A DNA stretch of 64,000 bases from Tenacibaculum dicentrarchi (GCF_964036635.1 NZ_OZ038524.1:725501-789500); one strand, 5' to 3'. Shown: positions 47,030 to 58,834, numbered from the stretch's first letter. Notes: generated by a model from the letters alone, not told the origin. A program made the numbers and translations.

Positions 47030-47084
47030 AAAAAGTGTCATTAAAAAACATCATTCAAAAATGACGTATTAATGACACTTTTTT
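47030..47084 (+). terminator. Terminator of gltA
   Basis: AAAAAGTGTCATTAA at 47030-47044 pairs with TTAATGACACTTTTT near 47069-47083; an inner TCAT/ATGA stem extends it; T-run follows. Confidence 0.85.
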
Positions 47085-47124
47085 ATGTGAAGTAGTAGCA
47101 TTAACAATTTAAGATCAAAAGAAA

Positions 47125-48078
47125 ATGAATACCATAAAAATTATAAAAAACAGGTCAGATATTGGTGCAGGAACACGTGGTTCTGATATGGGAATTGACG
47201 CCATTGAAATAGCGGCTATTAATCAAAATAACGATTTCTTTAATCGCTATGATTTTGAAGATGTAATAACAGAAAATGAATCTGTTTATGATAAAAAAAA
47301 TAACTCTTTCGGAAAACAAATAAACAGTGTTTTAAATCAATGCAAAAGAGTTAGTAATCATGTAAAAGTAAGTTTACAGGAAGGTAATTTTCCAATCGTT
47401 CTATCTGGCGACCACTCATCAGCATTAGGAACAATTAGTGGTGTTAAAGCAGCAAACCCAACAAAAAGAGTTGGTGTTATTTGGATTGATGCTCATGGTG
47501 ATTTACACACGCCATATACATCTCCTTCAGGAAATATTCACGGAATGCCTTTAGGTGCTGTAATTTCTGATGATAATTTAGACTGTCAAATAAATGATGT
47601 AGATAGAGAAACTACTGATTTATGGAATAGAATGAAAAATATCGGTGTTTCAGGACAGAAAGCATTGCCTGAAGATATCGTGTTTTTTGGTGTTAGAGAT
47701 ACCGAAGAGCCTGAAGAAAAGCAAATGGAAAAGTATGGTATCAAAAATTATATGGTTGCCGAGGTTCGTTATAGAGGTTTAGAGGTTTGTGTAAATGAAG
47801 CTCTTGATAAATTAGCTGATTGCGATATTCTTTATGTGTCTTTTGATGTTGATGCAATGGATTGCGATATGATTTCTTATGGTACAGGTACACCTGTTGC
47901 TAAAGGTTTTGATGACAAAGAAATTATTAAAATTATTAACGGATTATTAGCAAGTAAAAAAGTTGCTTGTGTTGAATTTGTAGAGGTAAATCCTTTATTA
48001 GATTTAAAAGGAAACAAAATGGCCGAAACCGCTTTTGATGTACTTCAACAAGTAACAAAAACCATTGAAAAATTATAG
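47125..48078 (+). CDS. Arginase/agmatinase/formimidoylglutamase family (ureohydrolase)
   Basis: 317 residues of the binuclear manganese ureohydrolase family. Metal ligands: LSGDHSSALG, WIDAHGDLHTP and SFDVDAMDCD; final 'VEFVEVNPLLD'. The 'SPSGNIHGMPLG' loop is typical of arginases, so arginine hydrolysis to ornithine and urea is the favoured role; agmatinase is less likely. Single-gene unit with its own terminator. Confidence 0.9.
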   Translation: MNTIKIIKNRSDIGAGTRGSDMGIDAIEIAAINQNNDFFNRYDFEDVITENESVYDKKNNSFGKQINSVLNQCKRVSNHVKVSLQEGNFPIVLSGDHSSALGTISGVKAANPTKRVGVIWIDAHGDLHTPYTSPSGNIHGMPLGAVISDDNLDCQINDVDRETTDLWNRMKNIGVSGQKALPEDIVFFGVRDTEEPEEKQMEKYGIKNYMVAEVRYRGLEVCVNEALDKLADCDILYVSFDVDAMDCDMISYGTGTPVAKGFDDKEIIKIINGLLASKKVACVEFVEVNPLLDLKGNKMAETAFDVLQQVTKTIEKL

Positions 48079-48113
48079 AAAATTAGTTATTTAACTTTTT
48101 TGAAATTATTTTA

Positions 48114-48146
48114 AAAAGCACTAAACTTTACTGTTTGGTGCTTTTT
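48114..48146 (+). terminator. Terminator of the arginase-family gene
   Basis: AAAAGCACTAAAC, loop TTTACT, GTTTGGTGCTTTTT with one G-T pair, then more T. Confidence 0.9.
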
Positions 48147-48198
48147 GTTTTTTTAATAAAATAAAAGGCTATAATCTTTTTTTTATCAAAAATAATAA

Positions 48199-48206
48199 TA
48201 CATTTG
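48199..48206 (+). promoter_or_regulatory. -10 element of the thiamine operon
   Basis: TACATTTG directly upstream of the TPP riboswitch, placing the transcript start at about 48212. Confidence 0.6.
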
Positions 48207-48212
48207 TCTCGT

Positions 48213-48294
48213 AAACTTTAGGAGTAGCTATTAAATTAGTTTGAGAAACATCCTTAGAACCTGATTTGGTTAATACCAGCGTAGGAAAAAGTTA
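48213..48294 (+). promoter_or_regulatory. TPP (thiamine pyrophosphate) riboswitch
   Basis: The conserved THI-box is plain: GAACCTGATTTGG at 48257, followed by TTAATACCAGCGTAGG (consensus ACCTGATCTGGATAATGCCAGCGTAGGG). The 5' half has TTAGGAGTAGC and the GAGA element (48243-48246, consensus CTGAGA). P1 is AACTTT (48214-48219) with AAAGTT (48288-48293). It controls the thi operon that starts 58 bases later. The short distance to thiS and lack of a terminator favour translational control, which is inference. Confidence 0.93.
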
Positions 48295-48351
48295 TGTTCG
48301 ATAATATATCGAAATACTACCACCATTTGGTTTACAGTAATATCTATAAAT

Positions 48352-50468
<2,117 letters not shown>

Positions 50469-50519
50469 AAATATAGTAAAAAGAAGAAGAAGGGGAAGTA
50501 AAAAAAGAAGAAGAATTAG

Positions 50520-50640
50520 GAGGTTCCTACGCCTTAAAAAAAAAGGCGTAGTCGGGCTTTCCGTTATATCTTTTTTATTTTGAAAAAAAATAAAAAAGGA
50601 TGCCACTGCAATCCCTAACCCAAAAAAAAGTCCCCCGATA
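50520..50640. repeat. Dispersed intergenic repeat, type B (copy 2) with extra stem
   Basis: CTACGCCTT (50527-50535) pairs with AAGGCGTAG (50543-50551), then CGGGCTTTCCGTTATATC, a T/A-rich hairpin, AAAAAAGGATGCCACTGC and AATCCCTAACCC. It interrupts the thi operon between thiC and the next gene. The first stem could act as a partial terminator. Confidence 0.7.
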
Positions 50641-50684
50641 TTACTATTATTTTTTTAAGTTAGGTATTTATCAATAGAAAAAAA

Positions 50685-51287
50685 GTGAATATGATTGTAC
50701 TTATAGCCCCTGAAAATGATGTAAAAAATGAAATAAAAATAGTACATCAATTATTTGAAGCAGGATTGCAATATTATCATCTAAGAAAACCTTTTAAAAA
50801 TTATGAAGCACATGTTTTGTATTTAAATCAAATAGATGAAAAATATCATAAAAGAATTGTAACACATTATTTTCATGAATTAGTGAATCAATATTCTTTA
50901 AAGGGAATTCATTTTCAAGAACAAAAAAGACGTGACGCTTTAGAAAATGGCAGTCGTTATTTTATAGGATTACAGATGTTAGGTAAAACAATGAGTAGTT
51001 CTTTTCATGAGCCAGAAGAATTAGCTGATTGTGATATTGAATTCGATTATCATTTATTAAGTCCTGTTTTTTCATCAATATCAAAAAAAGGATACGAAGG
51101 AAGAAATTTTGATGTCAATGATATCGACAAAAAAATTGTAGGAATGGGTGGAATTACAACCAAAACAATAGCGCCAACCATTGAATTAGGTTATAATGGA
51201 ATTGGTGTTTTAGGAGGTGTTTGGAATTCTGAAAATCCTGTAGAAAGTTTTAATAATATTCAAAAAAAGTTTGATTCATTACAATAA
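50685..51287 (+). CDS. Thiamine phosphate synthase/TenI-like paralogue
   Basis: 200 residues, a divergent ThiE/TenI TIM barrel. 'FDYHLLSPVFSSISKKGYEGRNFD' and 'IVGMGGITTKTIAPTIELGYNGIGVLGGVW' match the C-terminal half of the family. The usual ThiE active-site segments QLRxK and INDxxxVA are replaced by 'YHLRKPF' and 'THYFHEL'. The TenI catalytic histidine (…GHVF…) is a proline here (SPVF). So it may be a degenerate or altered-function paralogue; a true thiE follows at 52055. thiD starts next to its stop. Confidence 0.82.
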   Translation: MNMIVLIAPENDVKNEIKIVHQLFEAGLQYYHLRKPFKNYEAHVLYLNQIDEKYHKRIVTHYFHELVNQYSLKGIHFQEQKRRDALENGSRYFIGLQMLGKTMSSSFHEPEELADCDIEFDYHLLSPVFSSISKKGYEGRNFDVNDIDKKIVGMGGITTKTIAPTIELGYNGIGVLGGVWNSENPVESFNNIQKKFDSLQ

Positions 51288-51297
51288 AGCATTGAAT

Positions 51298-52053
51298 TTG
51301 AAAAATCAAAATTACATACTTACTATTGCAGGACTAGACCCGTCGAGCGGTGCAGGAATTACTTCAGATATTAAAACATTTGAAGCTCATGGTTTGTATG
51401 GATTATCAGTATGTACAGCGGTTACTGTTCAAAATGATATCGCTTTTAAAAATTGTATTTGGATTGAAGAACAAATAATATTAAATCAAATTGAAACATT
51501 ATTTGAACGTTTTACAATTACAGTTGTTAAAGTAGGAATTATTCAATCTTGGGAAATTTTACTAAATGTTATTCTAAAATTAAAGAAATTAAATTCTAAA
51601 ATTAAAATTGTTTTAGACCCTATTTTAAAAGCAAGTGCTGGTTTTAATTTCCATCAAAAAGAAAATTTAAAAGTATTTGAAAAAGTGTTGTATAATTGTG
51701 CTATTGTAACACCTAATTTTGATGAAATAAAAGCATTATTTCCAAATAAAAATATAATGGAAACTATTGATTTTATCTCAAAAAAAACAAACATTTATTT
51801 AAAAGGAGGGCATAGAATAGATAAAAAAGGATGGGATACCGTTTATTATAATAAAATAGTAGAACTAAATATTCCGCCTATAGCAAATTCCATTTCCGAA
51901 AAACATGGAAGCGGTTGTGTTTTATCATCGGCATTAGCGTCAAATTTAGCGTTAAATGTTCCTTTTGAAAATGCTTGTATAAATACAAAAAGGTTTACAG
52001 AACAATTTTTAAATTCAAACAAATCTCTTTTAGGAACTCATAATTACAAGTAA
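51298..52053 (+). CDS. thiD: Hydroxymethylpyrimidine/phosphomethylpyrimidine kinase
   Basis: About 251 residues; phosphorylates HMP and HMP-phosphate. 'YILTIAGLDPSSGAGITSDIKTFEAHGLYGLSVCTAVTVQND' and the anion-hole/catalytic region EKHGSGCVLSSALASNLAL are diagnostic. No ATG fits: TTG codons at 51271, 51292 and 51298 are possible starts. 51298 gives MKNQNYILTIAG, the family-like start outside the previous gene, and is chosen with moderate certainty. Confidence 0.92.
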   Translation: MKNQNYILTIAGLDPSSGAGITSDIKTFEAHGLYGLSVCTAVTVQNDIAFKNCIWIEEQIILNQIETLFERFTITVVKVGIIQSWEILLNVILKLKKLNSKIKIVLDPILKASAGFNFHQKENLKVFEKVLYNCAIVTPNFDEIKALFPNKNIMETIDFISKKTNIYLKGGHRIDKKGWDTVYYNKIVELNIPPIANSISEKHGSGCVLSSALASNLALNVPFENACINTKRFTEQFLNSNKSLLGTHNYK

Positions 52054-52054
52054 A

Positions 52055-52702
52055 ATGATTAGTAAATTACAGTATATAACACAAGGTAAAACAGCACAAG
52101 ATCATTTAGATAATATTCAAAAAGCTTGTTCTTCAGGAGCAGAATGGGTACAATTACGATTAAAAGGTTTTGACCCTAAAACAATTTTAGAAACCGCAAA
52201 AAAAGCCAGAGAATTAACGGCTCATTATCAAACAAGATTAATTATAAACGATTACTACAAAGTAGCCAAAGAAGTAAATGCAGATGGCGTTCATTTAGGA
52301 AAAAAAGATGATTGTCCGTTAAAAGTACGTGCTTATTTGGGGAAATTTTATAGCATTGGAGGAACTGCAAACACCTTAGAAGATTGTAAAGTTTTACTAG
52401 ATAAAAAAGTAGATTATATCGGTTTAGGTCCTTTTCGTTTTACAGAAACTAAAAAGAATTTAAGCCCTGTTTTAGGAACATCAGGATATAAAAAACTACT
52501 AGAAGAGCTACAAACAGAAACTCCAATAATTGCTATTGGAGGTATTACTTTAGATGATGTTGCAGAAATTGTACAAACAGGTGTTTATGGAATTGCTACA
52601 TCAGGAGCTATTACTAAAGACTTTACAAGTATTCCTGTTTTTCATAAAATTTTAAGCGCTCCAAGTACACAAGAACAAGTGTATAAGATGGATGACAAGT
52701 AG
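52055..52702 (+). CDS. thiE: Thiamine phosphate synthase
   Basis: 215 residues; joins HMP-PP and thiazole phosphate. Active-site segments are intact: [45 protein letters not shown] and [11 protein letters not shown]. One base after thiD, and overlapping or abutting thiG. Confidence 0.96.
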   Translation: MISKLQYITQGKTAQDHLDNIQKACSSGAEWVQLRLKGFDPKTILETAKKARELTAHYQTRLIINDYYKVAKEVNADGVHLGKKDDCPLKVRAYLGKFYSIGGTANTLEDCKVLLDKKVDYIGLGPFRFTETKKNLSPVLGTSGYKKLLEELQTETPIIAIGGITLDDVAEIVQTGVYGIATSGAITKDFTSIPVFHKILSAPSTQEQVYKMDDK

Positions 52703-52718
52703 TTTTAAAAACAAACGA

Positions 52719-53489
52719 ATGAACGATATATTAAAAATAGCAGATAAACAATTTACATCACGTTTATTCACAGGAACAGGTAAATTTAGTTCATCAAAAT
52801 TAATGAAAGAAGCATTGTTAGCCTCTGAAAGTGAATTGATAACTGTTGCTTTAAAAAGAGTAGATGTTCAAAATAAAGAAGATGATATTTTAACACATTT
52901 GGTACATCCTCATATAAGTTTATTGCCAAATACATCAGGCGTTAGAACCGCAAAAGAAGCCGTATTTGCTGCTGAATTATCAAGAGAAGCATTAGAAACA
53001 AATTGGGTGAAATTAGAAATTCATCCTGACCCTAGGTATTTATTACCAGACCCTATTGAAACTTTAAAAGCAGCCGAAGAATTGGTTAAAAAAGGTTTTG
53101 TAGTGATGCCTTATATTCATGCTGACCCTGTTTTATGTAAACGTTTAGAAGAAGTTGGTACACAATGTGTAATGCCATTAGGCGCACCAATAGGAAGTAA
53201 TAAAGGTTTAAAAACACAAGATTTCTTAGAAATTATTATAGAACAATCAAACGTTCCTGTAATTGTTGATGCAGGTATTGGCGCACCATCGCACGCAGCA
53301 TATGCAATGGAATTAGGTGCTGATGCAGTTTTAGTAAATACAGCAATTGCAGTATCTCAAAATCCTGTGGCAATGGCAAAATCCTTTAAAATGGCTGTTG
53401 AAGCTGGAAGAATGGCATATGAAGCAAAACTAGCACCTGTTCAAAAACAAGCAGTTGCAAGTAGTCCGTTAACTAGTTTTTTAAATTAA
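52719..53489 (+). CDS. thiG: Thiazole synthase
   Basis: 256 residues from the ATG at 52719 ([16 protein letters not shown]); an ATG at 52692 inside thiE is an alternative. Makes the thiazole ring from deoxyxylulose phosphate, dehydroglycine and ThiS thiocarboxylate. The Schiff-base lysine is in VALKRVDVQ; '[14 protein letters not shown]' and '[32 protein letters not shown]' are family blocks. Confidence 0.97.
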   Translation: MNDILKIADKQFTSRLFTGTGKFSSSKLMKEALLASESELITVALKRVDVQNKEDDILTHLVHPHISLLPNTSGVRTAKEAVFAAELSREALETNWVKLEIHPDPRYLLPDPIETLKAAEELVKKGFVVMPYIHADPVLCKRLEEVGTQCVMPLGAPIGSNKGLKTQDFLEIIIEQSNVPVIVDAGIGAPSHAAYAMELGADAVLVNTAIAVSQNPVAMAKSFKMAVEAGRMAYEAKLAPVQKQAVASSPLTSFLN

Positions 53490-53492
53490 AAT

Positions 53493-54608
53493 ATGAGTAA
53501 TTTTAAAGAACTTTTTGATACGTATAATTGGGATGATAATTTAAAAAGTATCTTCGATAAAACAGCTGTTGAGGTAGAATATGCTTTATCAAAAGAAAAA
53601 TTAGATTTAGAAGATTTTAAAGCATTAATATCGCCTGCTGCACGTCCGTATATTGAGCAAATGGCTCAAAAAAGTAGTCTGCTTACTAAAAAACGCTTCG
53701 GAAACACCATACAAATGTATGCACCGATGTATTTAAGTAATGAGTGTCAGAATATTTGTACGTATTGCGGATTTAGTATGACCAATAAAATACCTAGACG
53801 TACTTTATCTGATGCCGAAATTTTAAAAGAAGTCGCTTTTTTAAAAGGTAAAGGATATGACCATATTTTATTAGTTACAGGCGAAGCGAACAAAACAGTT
53901 GGTGTAGATTATATAAAAAATGCTATTCAATTAATTCGTTCTCAATTTTCAAATATTACTATTGAAGTTCAGCCTTTAGATAAAGAAGAATATGAATCGT
54001 TAATTGAAGCTGGATTGTATGCTGTGTTGGTTTATCAAGAAACATATCATAGAGAGGAGTATAAGAAACATCATCCGAAGGGAAAAAAATCGAATTTCGA
54101 TTATCGTTTAGATACGCCCGATAGATTAGGAAAAGCAGGAATCCATAAAATAGGTTTAGGTGCTTTATTCGGATTAGAAGATTGGCGTGCCGATAGTTTT
54201 TTTACAGCATTACATTTAAAATATCTGCAAAAAACATATTGGAAAACAAAATATTCTATTTCATTTCCAAGGTTACGACCACATTCGGGTGGATTAGAGC
54301 CAAAAGTTGAAATGACAGATAGTGATTTAGTGCAATTAATTTGTGCTTTTCGTTTGCTAGACGAAGATATTGAGCTATCAATGTCTACCAGAGAAAGTGA
54401 AGTATTTAGAAATAATATTGTAAATTTAGGGGCTACTTCTATAAGTGCAGAATCAAAAACAAATCCAGGAGGTTATACGGTTGAACCACAATCGTTAGAA
54501 CAATTTGAAATTTCTGATGAAAGAAGCACAGAACAAGTAGTAAAAATGTTAAAAAATAAAGGTTTAGAAGTGGTTTGGAAAGATTGGGAACAGTTTGAAT
54601 CAATATAA
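53493..54608 (+). CDS. thiH: 2-iminoacetate synthase
   Basis: 371 residues; radical SAM enzyme that cleaves tyrosine to dehydroglycine for ThiG. The cluster cysteines are C85, C89 and C92 in NECQNICTYCGFS. 'LLVTGEANKTVGVDYIK' and 'FPRLRPHSGG' fit. The use of ThiH and absence of ThiO (glycine oxidase) indicates the tyrosine route. Confidence 0.97.
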   Translation: MSNFKELFDTYNWDDNLKSIFDKTAVEVEYALSKEKLDLEDFKALISPAARPYIEQMAQKSSLLTKKRFGNTIQMYAPMYLSNECQNICTYCGFSMTNKIPRRTLSDAEILKEVAFLKGKGYDHILLVTGEANKTVGVDYIKNAIQLIRSQFSNITIEVQPLDKEEYESLIEAGLYAVLVYQETYHREEYKKHHPKGKKSNFDYRLDTPDRLGKAGIHKIGLGALFGLEDWRADSFFTALHLKYLQKTYWKTKYSISFPRLRPHSGGLEPKVEMTDSDLVQLICAFRLLDEDIELSMSTRESEVFRNNIVNLGATSISAESKTNPGGYTVEPQSLEQFEISDERSTEQVVKMLKNKGLEVVWKDWEQFESI

Positions 54609-54612
54609 AAAA

Positions 54613-55668
54613 ATGAGCTTAACAGAAGAAGAAAAAAAACAATATAACCGTCATCTTATTTTAGAAAAAATAGGTTCAGCAGGGCAGTTAAAATTAAAAA
54701 ATGCTAAAGTTTTGGTAATAGGTGCTGGCGGATTAGGCTGTCCTGTATTACAATACTTAACAGCTGCAGGAGTTGGTACAATTGGTATTATTGATGATGA
54801 TAAAGTTTCGCAAAGTAATTTACAACGTCAAATTTTATATACTGTTGATGATGTTGGATTTTCAAAAGCAGAAACTGCTAAAAATCGATTATCAAAGTTA
54901 AACCCGTTTGTTAAGTTTAATGTTTATAAAGAACAATTAACACGATTAAATGCTATTTCATTATTTGAAGAATATGATGTTATTGTAGATGGAAGTGATA
55001 ATTTTTCAACTCGTTATTTAACAAATGATGCTGCGGTAATAACAAACAAACCGTTAGTATATGGTGCAATTTTTAAGTTTGAAGGACAAGTAAGCGTATT
55101 TAATTACAAAGGAAGTGCGAGTTATCGCTGTTTATATCCTACGCCACCAAAACCAGATGAATCACCAAATTGTTCGCAAATAGGTGTTTTAGGTGTTTTA
55201 CCTGGTATTATAGGTAGTTTACAAGCTAATGAAGCGATTAAAATAATTTGTGAAATAGGCGATGTTTTAGCCAATAAATTATTGATGTATGATACCTTAA
55301 CAATGCGTCAAATGCTATTGAATTTTGAAAAAACTCCAGAAAAATCAATTACAAAATTAGAAGAAAATTATGATTTTTTCTGTGGAATTATTGAAGCTGA
55401 TAACGAAATAACATTAGAAGAATTACAAGCTGATTTATTAAAATATAATCTTTTAGATGTTCGTGAAGATTGGGAAAGAGAGCAACACCATATTGGAGGA
55501 CAGCATATTCGTTTAGTAGATTTACCAGAGCGATTAAATGAAATTGATACCACGAAACCTGTAATTGTGTATTGTAAATCGGGTATTCGAAGTAAAAGAG
55601 CTATCTCTTTCTTAGAAGATTCATTAAAAGAAGCTATTTTAATAAATCTTAAAAATGGTTTGAATTAA
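54613..55668 (+). CDS. thiF: ThiF/MoeB-family adenylyltransferase with C-terminal rhodanese domain
   Basis: 351 residues. The E1-like domain has nucleotide-binding GAGGLGCPV (37-45), 'SNLQRQILY' and the catalytic cysteine in YRCLYPTPP (about 173). The zinc CxxC pairs of classical MoeB are not visible. A rhodanese domain at about 265-351 has 'NLLDVREDWEREQHHIGGQHI' and the persulfide cysteine in VYCKSGIRS (about 321). This fusion would both adenylate ThiS and bring sulfur. The ATG at 54613 is preferred over an overlapping TTG at 54595. Last gene of the thi operon. Confidence 0.92.
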   Translation: MSLTEEEKKQYNRHLILEKIGSAGQLKLKNAKVLVIGAGGLGCPVLQYLTAAGVGTIGIIDDDKVSQSNLQRQILYTVDDVGFSKAETAKNRLSKLNPFVKFNVYKEQLTRLNAISLFEEYDVIVDGSDNFSTRYLTNDAAVITNKPLVYGAIFKFEGQVSVFNYKGSASYRCLYPTPPKPDESPNCSQIGVLGVLPGIIGSLQANEAIKIICEIGDVLANKLLMYDTLTMRQMLLNFEKTPEKSITKLEENYDFFCGIIEADNEITLEELQADLLKYNLLDVREDWEREQHHIGGQHIRLVDLPERLNEIDTTKPVIVYCKSGIRSKRAISFLEDSLKEAILINLKNGLN

Positions 55669-55672
55669 AAAA

Positions 55673-55714
55673 TTAACACGTATTTACTTTATGAAAAATA
55701 TAAATACGTGTTAA
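55673..55714 (+). terminator. Hairpin ending the thiamine operon
   Basis: TTAACACGTATTTA (55673-55686) pairs with TAAATACGTGTTAA (55701-55714) around a 14-base loop. It is followed by AAAACAAC and not T, so it may need extra factors, but it separates the thi operon from the retron. Confidence 0.55.
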
Positions 55715-55751
55715 AAACAACAAATAGGTGATTATTTTCTAATAAAATTTA

Positions 55752-55759
55752 TATATTTA
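55752..55759 (+). promoter_or_regulatory. Candidate -10 element of the retron operon
   Basis: TATATTTA (consensus TAnnTTTG), 22 bases before the TTG start of the WGR/HEAT gene. The -33 region has TTT but no TTG. It is the only candidate in the 113-base gap. Confidence 0.4.
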
Positions 55760-55781
55760 AGGTCTTAAAAAAATCTACGCC

Positions 55782-58700
55782 TTGAAATTAATCAAACAAA
55801 AGAAATTATATTTTTCAGATGAAAAATCAGACAAAGTTTATGAAGTTGACTTATGTGAAAGTCAAGATTTATTTATAGTAAACTTTAGATATGGAAAAAG
55901 AGGTGCGAGTTTAAGAGAAGGCACTAAAACTGTTTTTCCTGTATCTTATGAAGAAGCTGAGAAAATCTTTAATAAATTAGTCGGAAGTAAAGAAAAGAAA
56001 GGGTATTCAGAAGCAAATTTATCAGAAAAAAAACAAGTTGAAAATCCGAAGAAAGAAGAAAAAAGTACTACACGAAAAGATACTATTTTAAAGTATCTAA
56101 ATCAAGCTTTAAAAGGAACTTATACCAGAAATTGGAAAGTAGCTAGAATTATAAATAGAGTAGGTGTTTTAAAAATAAAAGAAGCAATACCATTAATCGC
56201 TCAATTTATTCATTCATCAGATAAGTTTGAACAGTATAACGCGTTATCAGTATTAATTGATTTTAATGAATCAAATTATGTTGAAGATGCAATTAAAATC
56301 TTCAAAAAAGATACTTTTAATACAATTGGAGGAAGAGTTTCCGTAGCTTATATTTTGAAATATGGAAATACTTCGGATATAGAAACGGTACAAAATGAAG
56401 CTAGAAAATATATTACAAAAGTAAAATTAGATTCTTTAAAAACACGACTTTTAGCAGAAATTTTAGGAGAGAACCCGAAAAATCCGATGCTATTATTTTA
56501 TGTTTATATTTATTCCTTTAATAACGAAAAATTAAGATTGGAGTTATTGGAAGTAATAGAAGAAATTCCGTTAAAAGTAGATACTTTTAAATCTGTACGC
56601 TATATTTATCGAACAGCTTATGCAACAAATGACACTCAATTTTTTGCTTTAGTATCTAAACGAATTGCTATTAGTAACGGAACTTACAGTTCTGATTTCC
56701 CATATATAAATGATGAATATGATTGGGTAGAAGCATCCGAAGAAAAGAAAAAACCAAATCCGAGAATTGCTTTTTCAGGAAAAACCAAAAACTATTTTAA
56801 TAAAAATACCTATCAGAAAGTATATACTTTAAGTACAGATAATCAAGAAGCATATATTGAATATGCTAAAGAATTATTATGTTCCTTAAATGATAAAGAA
56901 GATACTGCTCCTGAAAATAGAACTACCGAATGGGTTTATAATCGAGAAACAGGATATGAACCAGAATTTAGATGTTACCCTAAATATCATCAATTTTTAG
57001 CTTTAATGTATATCTTGTATGGAAATTCAACAAGGTTTAAATGTATCGGTAATAAATGGTTTTATATTGATGAACTTACTGATAACAGTATAAGAGAAGA
57101 TATTTTACCTGCTGTTTGGAATAAAAAACCATCCGAAGTATTGTCTATTCTAGCCAATGCAAAAAGTAGTATTGCAGTTGATTTTTCATTGAAAATTATA
57201 AAAGAAAATCCACATTTTTTAGAAAATTTATCCGAAGAAATACTAGCGAAATTAATACGACATTATCATCCGAAGGTATTAAATTTAATAGCTGAGGTTT
57301 TAGAACAAAAATATGCGATAGCCCAAGCTCCTGAAGAAATTCTATTGATTTTAGTATCTTCAAGATATAAAAAAGTTGTTGAATTAGGATTAAAATGGTT
57401 AGATAAATATGAAAATTCGTATTTATCAAATCCTTCTTTAGTAACAAAATTATTGCTTACTGATGAGGTTTTAATCATCGATTATTTAAGTAATTTATAT
57501 AAAAATAATGTAGCATATAATATGCCGATTTTTATAGATGATTTAATAACATTGTTTGATGAGCCTTCTACATATACTTCTGAATTTTTAATAGCGGTTA
57601 ATTATTTAATCGGAAATACATTTTTTGGAAAATTATTAAGTGAAATATCTGCTCAATATATTATCAGTTTATCGGCTTCAAGTTCTATAACAAATCAATT
57701 ATTTGCAATTAATTTAGCAAAACATAATACTACATCGGTTTATGAACTTTTTAAAGAGAATTATAAAGAATATATTGCCTCAGATGAAGCGATTTTAAGA
57801 AGTGCAGGAATTGAAATTTTAGCATATTTTCCTGATGAATTTTTATTGGAAAATAAACAAGATATAATTAAATTTTGTTTTTCAGAACATGAAACCGTTA
57901 GAAAAGCAATACAACCGACAATTCGTAAATTAATTCATTTAGATGAAGAATTTAAAGAGTATTTACGTAAAAAATTATTAGCTTATTTAGTAGAAGATGA
58001 AACGTATGAAGGTTTACATCAAAATTGTTATAAAACTTTAATACAATTTTATGGAACTCAAATAAATGCAGTATCTGAAGAAGAAATAATAGCATTAATT
58101 TTATCAAAACATGAATTTGCACAGAAATTAGGAACGCCACTTTTTGAAAAAAATGTGGATATGAATAATTTAAAAATGTCTAAATTAGTTCGTTTAGCAC
58201 ATAGTGATGTATTTTCTGTAAGAACACAATTACATAATTATTTTAAAAATAACGTAGCCAGAGTAAATTACGAATTAGAAGAAGCATTGCCTATTTTTAA
58301 TACAAATTGGCAAGATGTTATTGATTGGGCGGATGCTTACTTTAAAACATCTATTGAAGCTAAAAATTGGACAGTACCATTACTATTATATGTGTGTGAC
58401 CATGTAAAAGAACAAGTACAACTATTAGGTAGAAGCCTAATAACAACTCATTTTTCAGAAGAAAAAGGATTACCATTACTTGTTAGTTTACAAGAGCATC
58501 CAACAAAAAATATGCAGTTTTTTGTAACCAATTATTTAGAAGGATATGCATCAGATAATATTAAAGTTATCTTACAATTAGAAGATTATTTTAAAACAAC
58601 CTTATTTTATATAAATACCAATAGAGCAACAAAAACAAGAGTATATTCTTTTTTAGAAAATCAATCTAAAAAATATAAAGAAATTGCTGAGATGACCGTA

Positions 58701-58820
58701 AGAGTTTTAACAGCTATTTTAGATACAAAAACTGCCATTGATAAAAATAAAGTTATAGAGATTTTAATTACTATATCTGAAATACATACAGATGTAGAAG
58801 TGCCATTATTAATTAAATAA
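55782..58820 (+). CDS. WGR-domain protein with long HEAT/ARM-like repeat array (retron accessory protein)
   Basis: 1012 residues. Residues 1-75 are a WGR domain (KKLYFSDEKSDKVYEV, FIVNFRYGKRGASLREGTKT), a module found in PARPs and in MolR-type proteins and thought to bind nucleic acid or protein ends. A charged linker follows (about 76-105). The rest is alpha-solenoid: helix pairs such as 'KEAIPLIAQFIHSSDKFEQYNALSVLIDF', 'AQKLGTPLFEKNVDMNNLKMSKLVRLAHS' run to the end. A distinct central part (about 385-430, 'NRETGYEPEFRCYPKYHQFLALMYILYG') may be a separate small domain. The start must be the TTG at 55782: a stop lies in frame 24 bases upstream and no ATG occurs within the WGR domain. First gene of the retron; I see no nuclease or ATPase motif. 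Confidence 0.88.
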   Translation: MKLIKQKKLYFSDEKSDKVYEVDLCESQDLFIVNFRYGKRGASLREGTKTVFPVSYEEAEKIFNKLVGSKEKKGYSEANLSEKKQVENPKKEEKSTTRKDTILKYLNQALKGTYTRNWKVARIINRVGVLKIKEAIPLIAQFIHSSDKFEQYNALSVLIDFNESNYVEDAIKIFKKDTFNTIGGRVSVAYILKYGNTSDIETVQNEARKYITKVKLDSLKTRLLAEILGENPKNPMLLFYVYIYSFNNEKLRLELLEVIEEIPLKVDTFKSVRYIYRTAYATNDTQFFALVSKRIAISNGTYSSDFPYINDEYDWVEASEEKKKPNPRIAFSGKTKNYFNKNTYQKVYTLSTDNQEAYIEYAKELLCSLNDKEDTAPENRTTEWVYNRETGYEPEFRCYPKYHQFLALMYILYGNSTRFKCIGNKWFYIDELTDNSIREDILPAVWNKKPSEVLSILANAKSSIAVDFSLKIIKENPHFLENLSEEILAKLIRHYHPKVLNLIAEVLEQKYAIAQAPEEILLILVSSRYKKVVELGLKWLDKYENSYLSNPSLVTKLLLTDEVLIIDYLSNLYKNNVAYNMPIFIDDLITLFDEPSTYTSEFLIAVNYLIGNTFFGKLLSEISAQYIISLSASSSITNQLFAINLAKHNTTSVYELFKENYKEYIASDEAILRSAGIEILAYFPDEFLLENKQDIIKFCFSEHETVRKAIQPTIRKLIHLDEEFKEYLRKKLLAYLVEDETYEGLHQNCYKTLIQFYGTQINAVSEEEIIALILSKHEFAQKLGTPLFEKNVDMNNLKMSKLVRLAHSDVFSVRTQLHNYFKNNVARVNYELEEALPIFNTNWQDVIDWADAYFKTSIEAKNWTVPLLLYVCDHVKEQVQLLGRSLITTHFSEEKGLPLLVSLQEHPTKNMQFFVTNYLEGYASDNIKVILQLEDYFKTTLFYINTNRATKTRVYSFLENQSKKYKEIAEMTVRVLTAILDTKTAIDKNKVIEILITISEIHTDVEVPLLIK

Positions 58821-58834
58821 GAATAAGAAAAAGA

